From Lysobacterales bacterium (lineage in GTDB: Bacteria > Pseudomonadota > Gammaproteobacteria > Xanthomonadales > Xanthomonadaceae): a stretch of 13,161 bases of DNA. Under the pieces are notes generated by a model. The model made no database searches. It was not told the origin of the DNA and saw only the letters and a list, made by a program, of their open reading frames with translations. Both the position numbers and the translations under genes were made by a program. Location of the stretch: contig JAATFS010000143.1 of the NCBI GenBank assembly GCA_015655035.1, forward strand, positions 1-13,161, in the 5' to 3' direction. This document shows positions 12,974-13,161 of this stretch, piece after piece. The first letter of the stretch is position 1, and every line of letters begins with the position of its first letter.

Positions 12974-13161
12974 GCGAGGCGATCAGCGGCAAGATGCGGA
13001 TCGGCGCGGCGGCGGTACTCGGTGGCAACGGCAGCACCCAGGCGATCGACCCGGCCACTGGCAGCGCGCTGCAACCGAGCTTCGGGTTCGCCTCAACGGA
13101 CGACCTGGAGCGCGCCTGCGCGCTGGCCTGGGCGGCATTCGACCATTACCGCGAGACCTCA
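12970..13161 (+). CDS. Aldehyde dehydrogenase, probably 2-oxoglutarate semialdehyde dehydrogenase (3' end outside window)
   Basis: The first 64 codons are present and the frame is open to the window edge. GTG 12970 starts within the stop of kdgD (GTGA), so the genes are translationally coupled. The residues resemble the N-terminus of aldehyde dehydrogenases: QAIDPATGSALQPSFGF, then DLERACALAWAAFDHYR, as in 2,5-dioxovalerate (2-oxoglutarate semialdehyde) dehydrogenases. Such an enzyme would oxidise the product of KdgD to 2-oxoglutarate with NAD(P)+. The catalytic Cys and Glu lie beyond the window, so the substrate rests on the operon context. Confidence 0.85.
   Translation, partial: MSEAISGKMRIGAAAVLGGNGSTQAIDPATGSALQPSFGFASTDDLERACALAWAAFDHYRETS

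Noticed and set aside
1..13161. CRISPR arrays, tRNA genes, insertion sequences or phage genes
   Set aside because: No regularly spaced repeats, cloverleaf-like segments, transposase or integrase motifs were seen on either strand by reading; short RNA genes cannot be excluded without a covariance search.

Overview
The window looks like chromosome from a xanthomonad gammaproteobacterium, most likely Xanthomonas. This is an inference from the high G+C, the CCCTCTCCC/GGGAGAGGG type intergenic hairpin, and the gene content: a DUF3182 plus hydrolase pair, a DesT/FabR-type repressor divergent from a ferredoxin reductase and desaturase, and a kdgD operon with a divergent LysR regulator. No tRNA, rRNA, CRISPR array or insertion sequence was seen.

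Left part (1-4569). The window opens in the lysine/alanine-rich end of an unknown protein and passes a hairpin into a minus-strand block. That block holds a four-helix DUF2231 membrane protein whose stop overlaps the start of a lipoprotein glucose/sorbosone dehydrogenase. The dehydrogenase carries an in-frame TGA in an otherwise intact 438-codon frame, so it is called a probable recent pseudogene. Upstream of the block lies an aldo/keto reductase. Then come a 405-base gap with strong dyads, two small minus-strand genes of unknown function, and a further 524-base gap without a convincing gene.

Middle part (4570-7014). An ATP-grasp-like DUF3182 protein is followed by an alpha/beta hydrolase with a complete Ser-Asp-His triad. 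This is the least understood gene pair in the window. The space between the hydrolase and the next gene is filled by an antisense remnant of a LysR effector domain that has lost both ends and carries a frameshift.

Middle-right part (7015-9960). A TetR repressor of the FabR/DesT type is divergent from a ferredoxin reductase with a C-terminal [2Fe-2S] domain and a three-His-box membrane desaturase. This is the arrangement of Pseudomonas desT-desCB: the reductase should pass electrons from NAD(P)H to the desaturase, and the repressor should sense acyl-chain saturation. A dyad between the divergent genes is a candidate operator.

Right part (9961-13161). An exported protein of unknown function and a 58-residue protein precede a convergent LysR regulator of the BenM/HcaR kind. 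The regulator is divergent from kdgD (5-dehydro-4-deoxyglucarate dehydratase), which overlaps by 4 bases an aldehyde dehydrogenase that runs off the window. Together these fit the end of hexarate catabolism: 5-keto-4-deoxyglucarate to 2-oxoglutarate semialdehyde to 2-oxoglutarate. The divergent spacer holds an exact ATAC-N7-GTAT motif against the LysR start and a 16-base dyad upstream of a candidate kdgD promoter.
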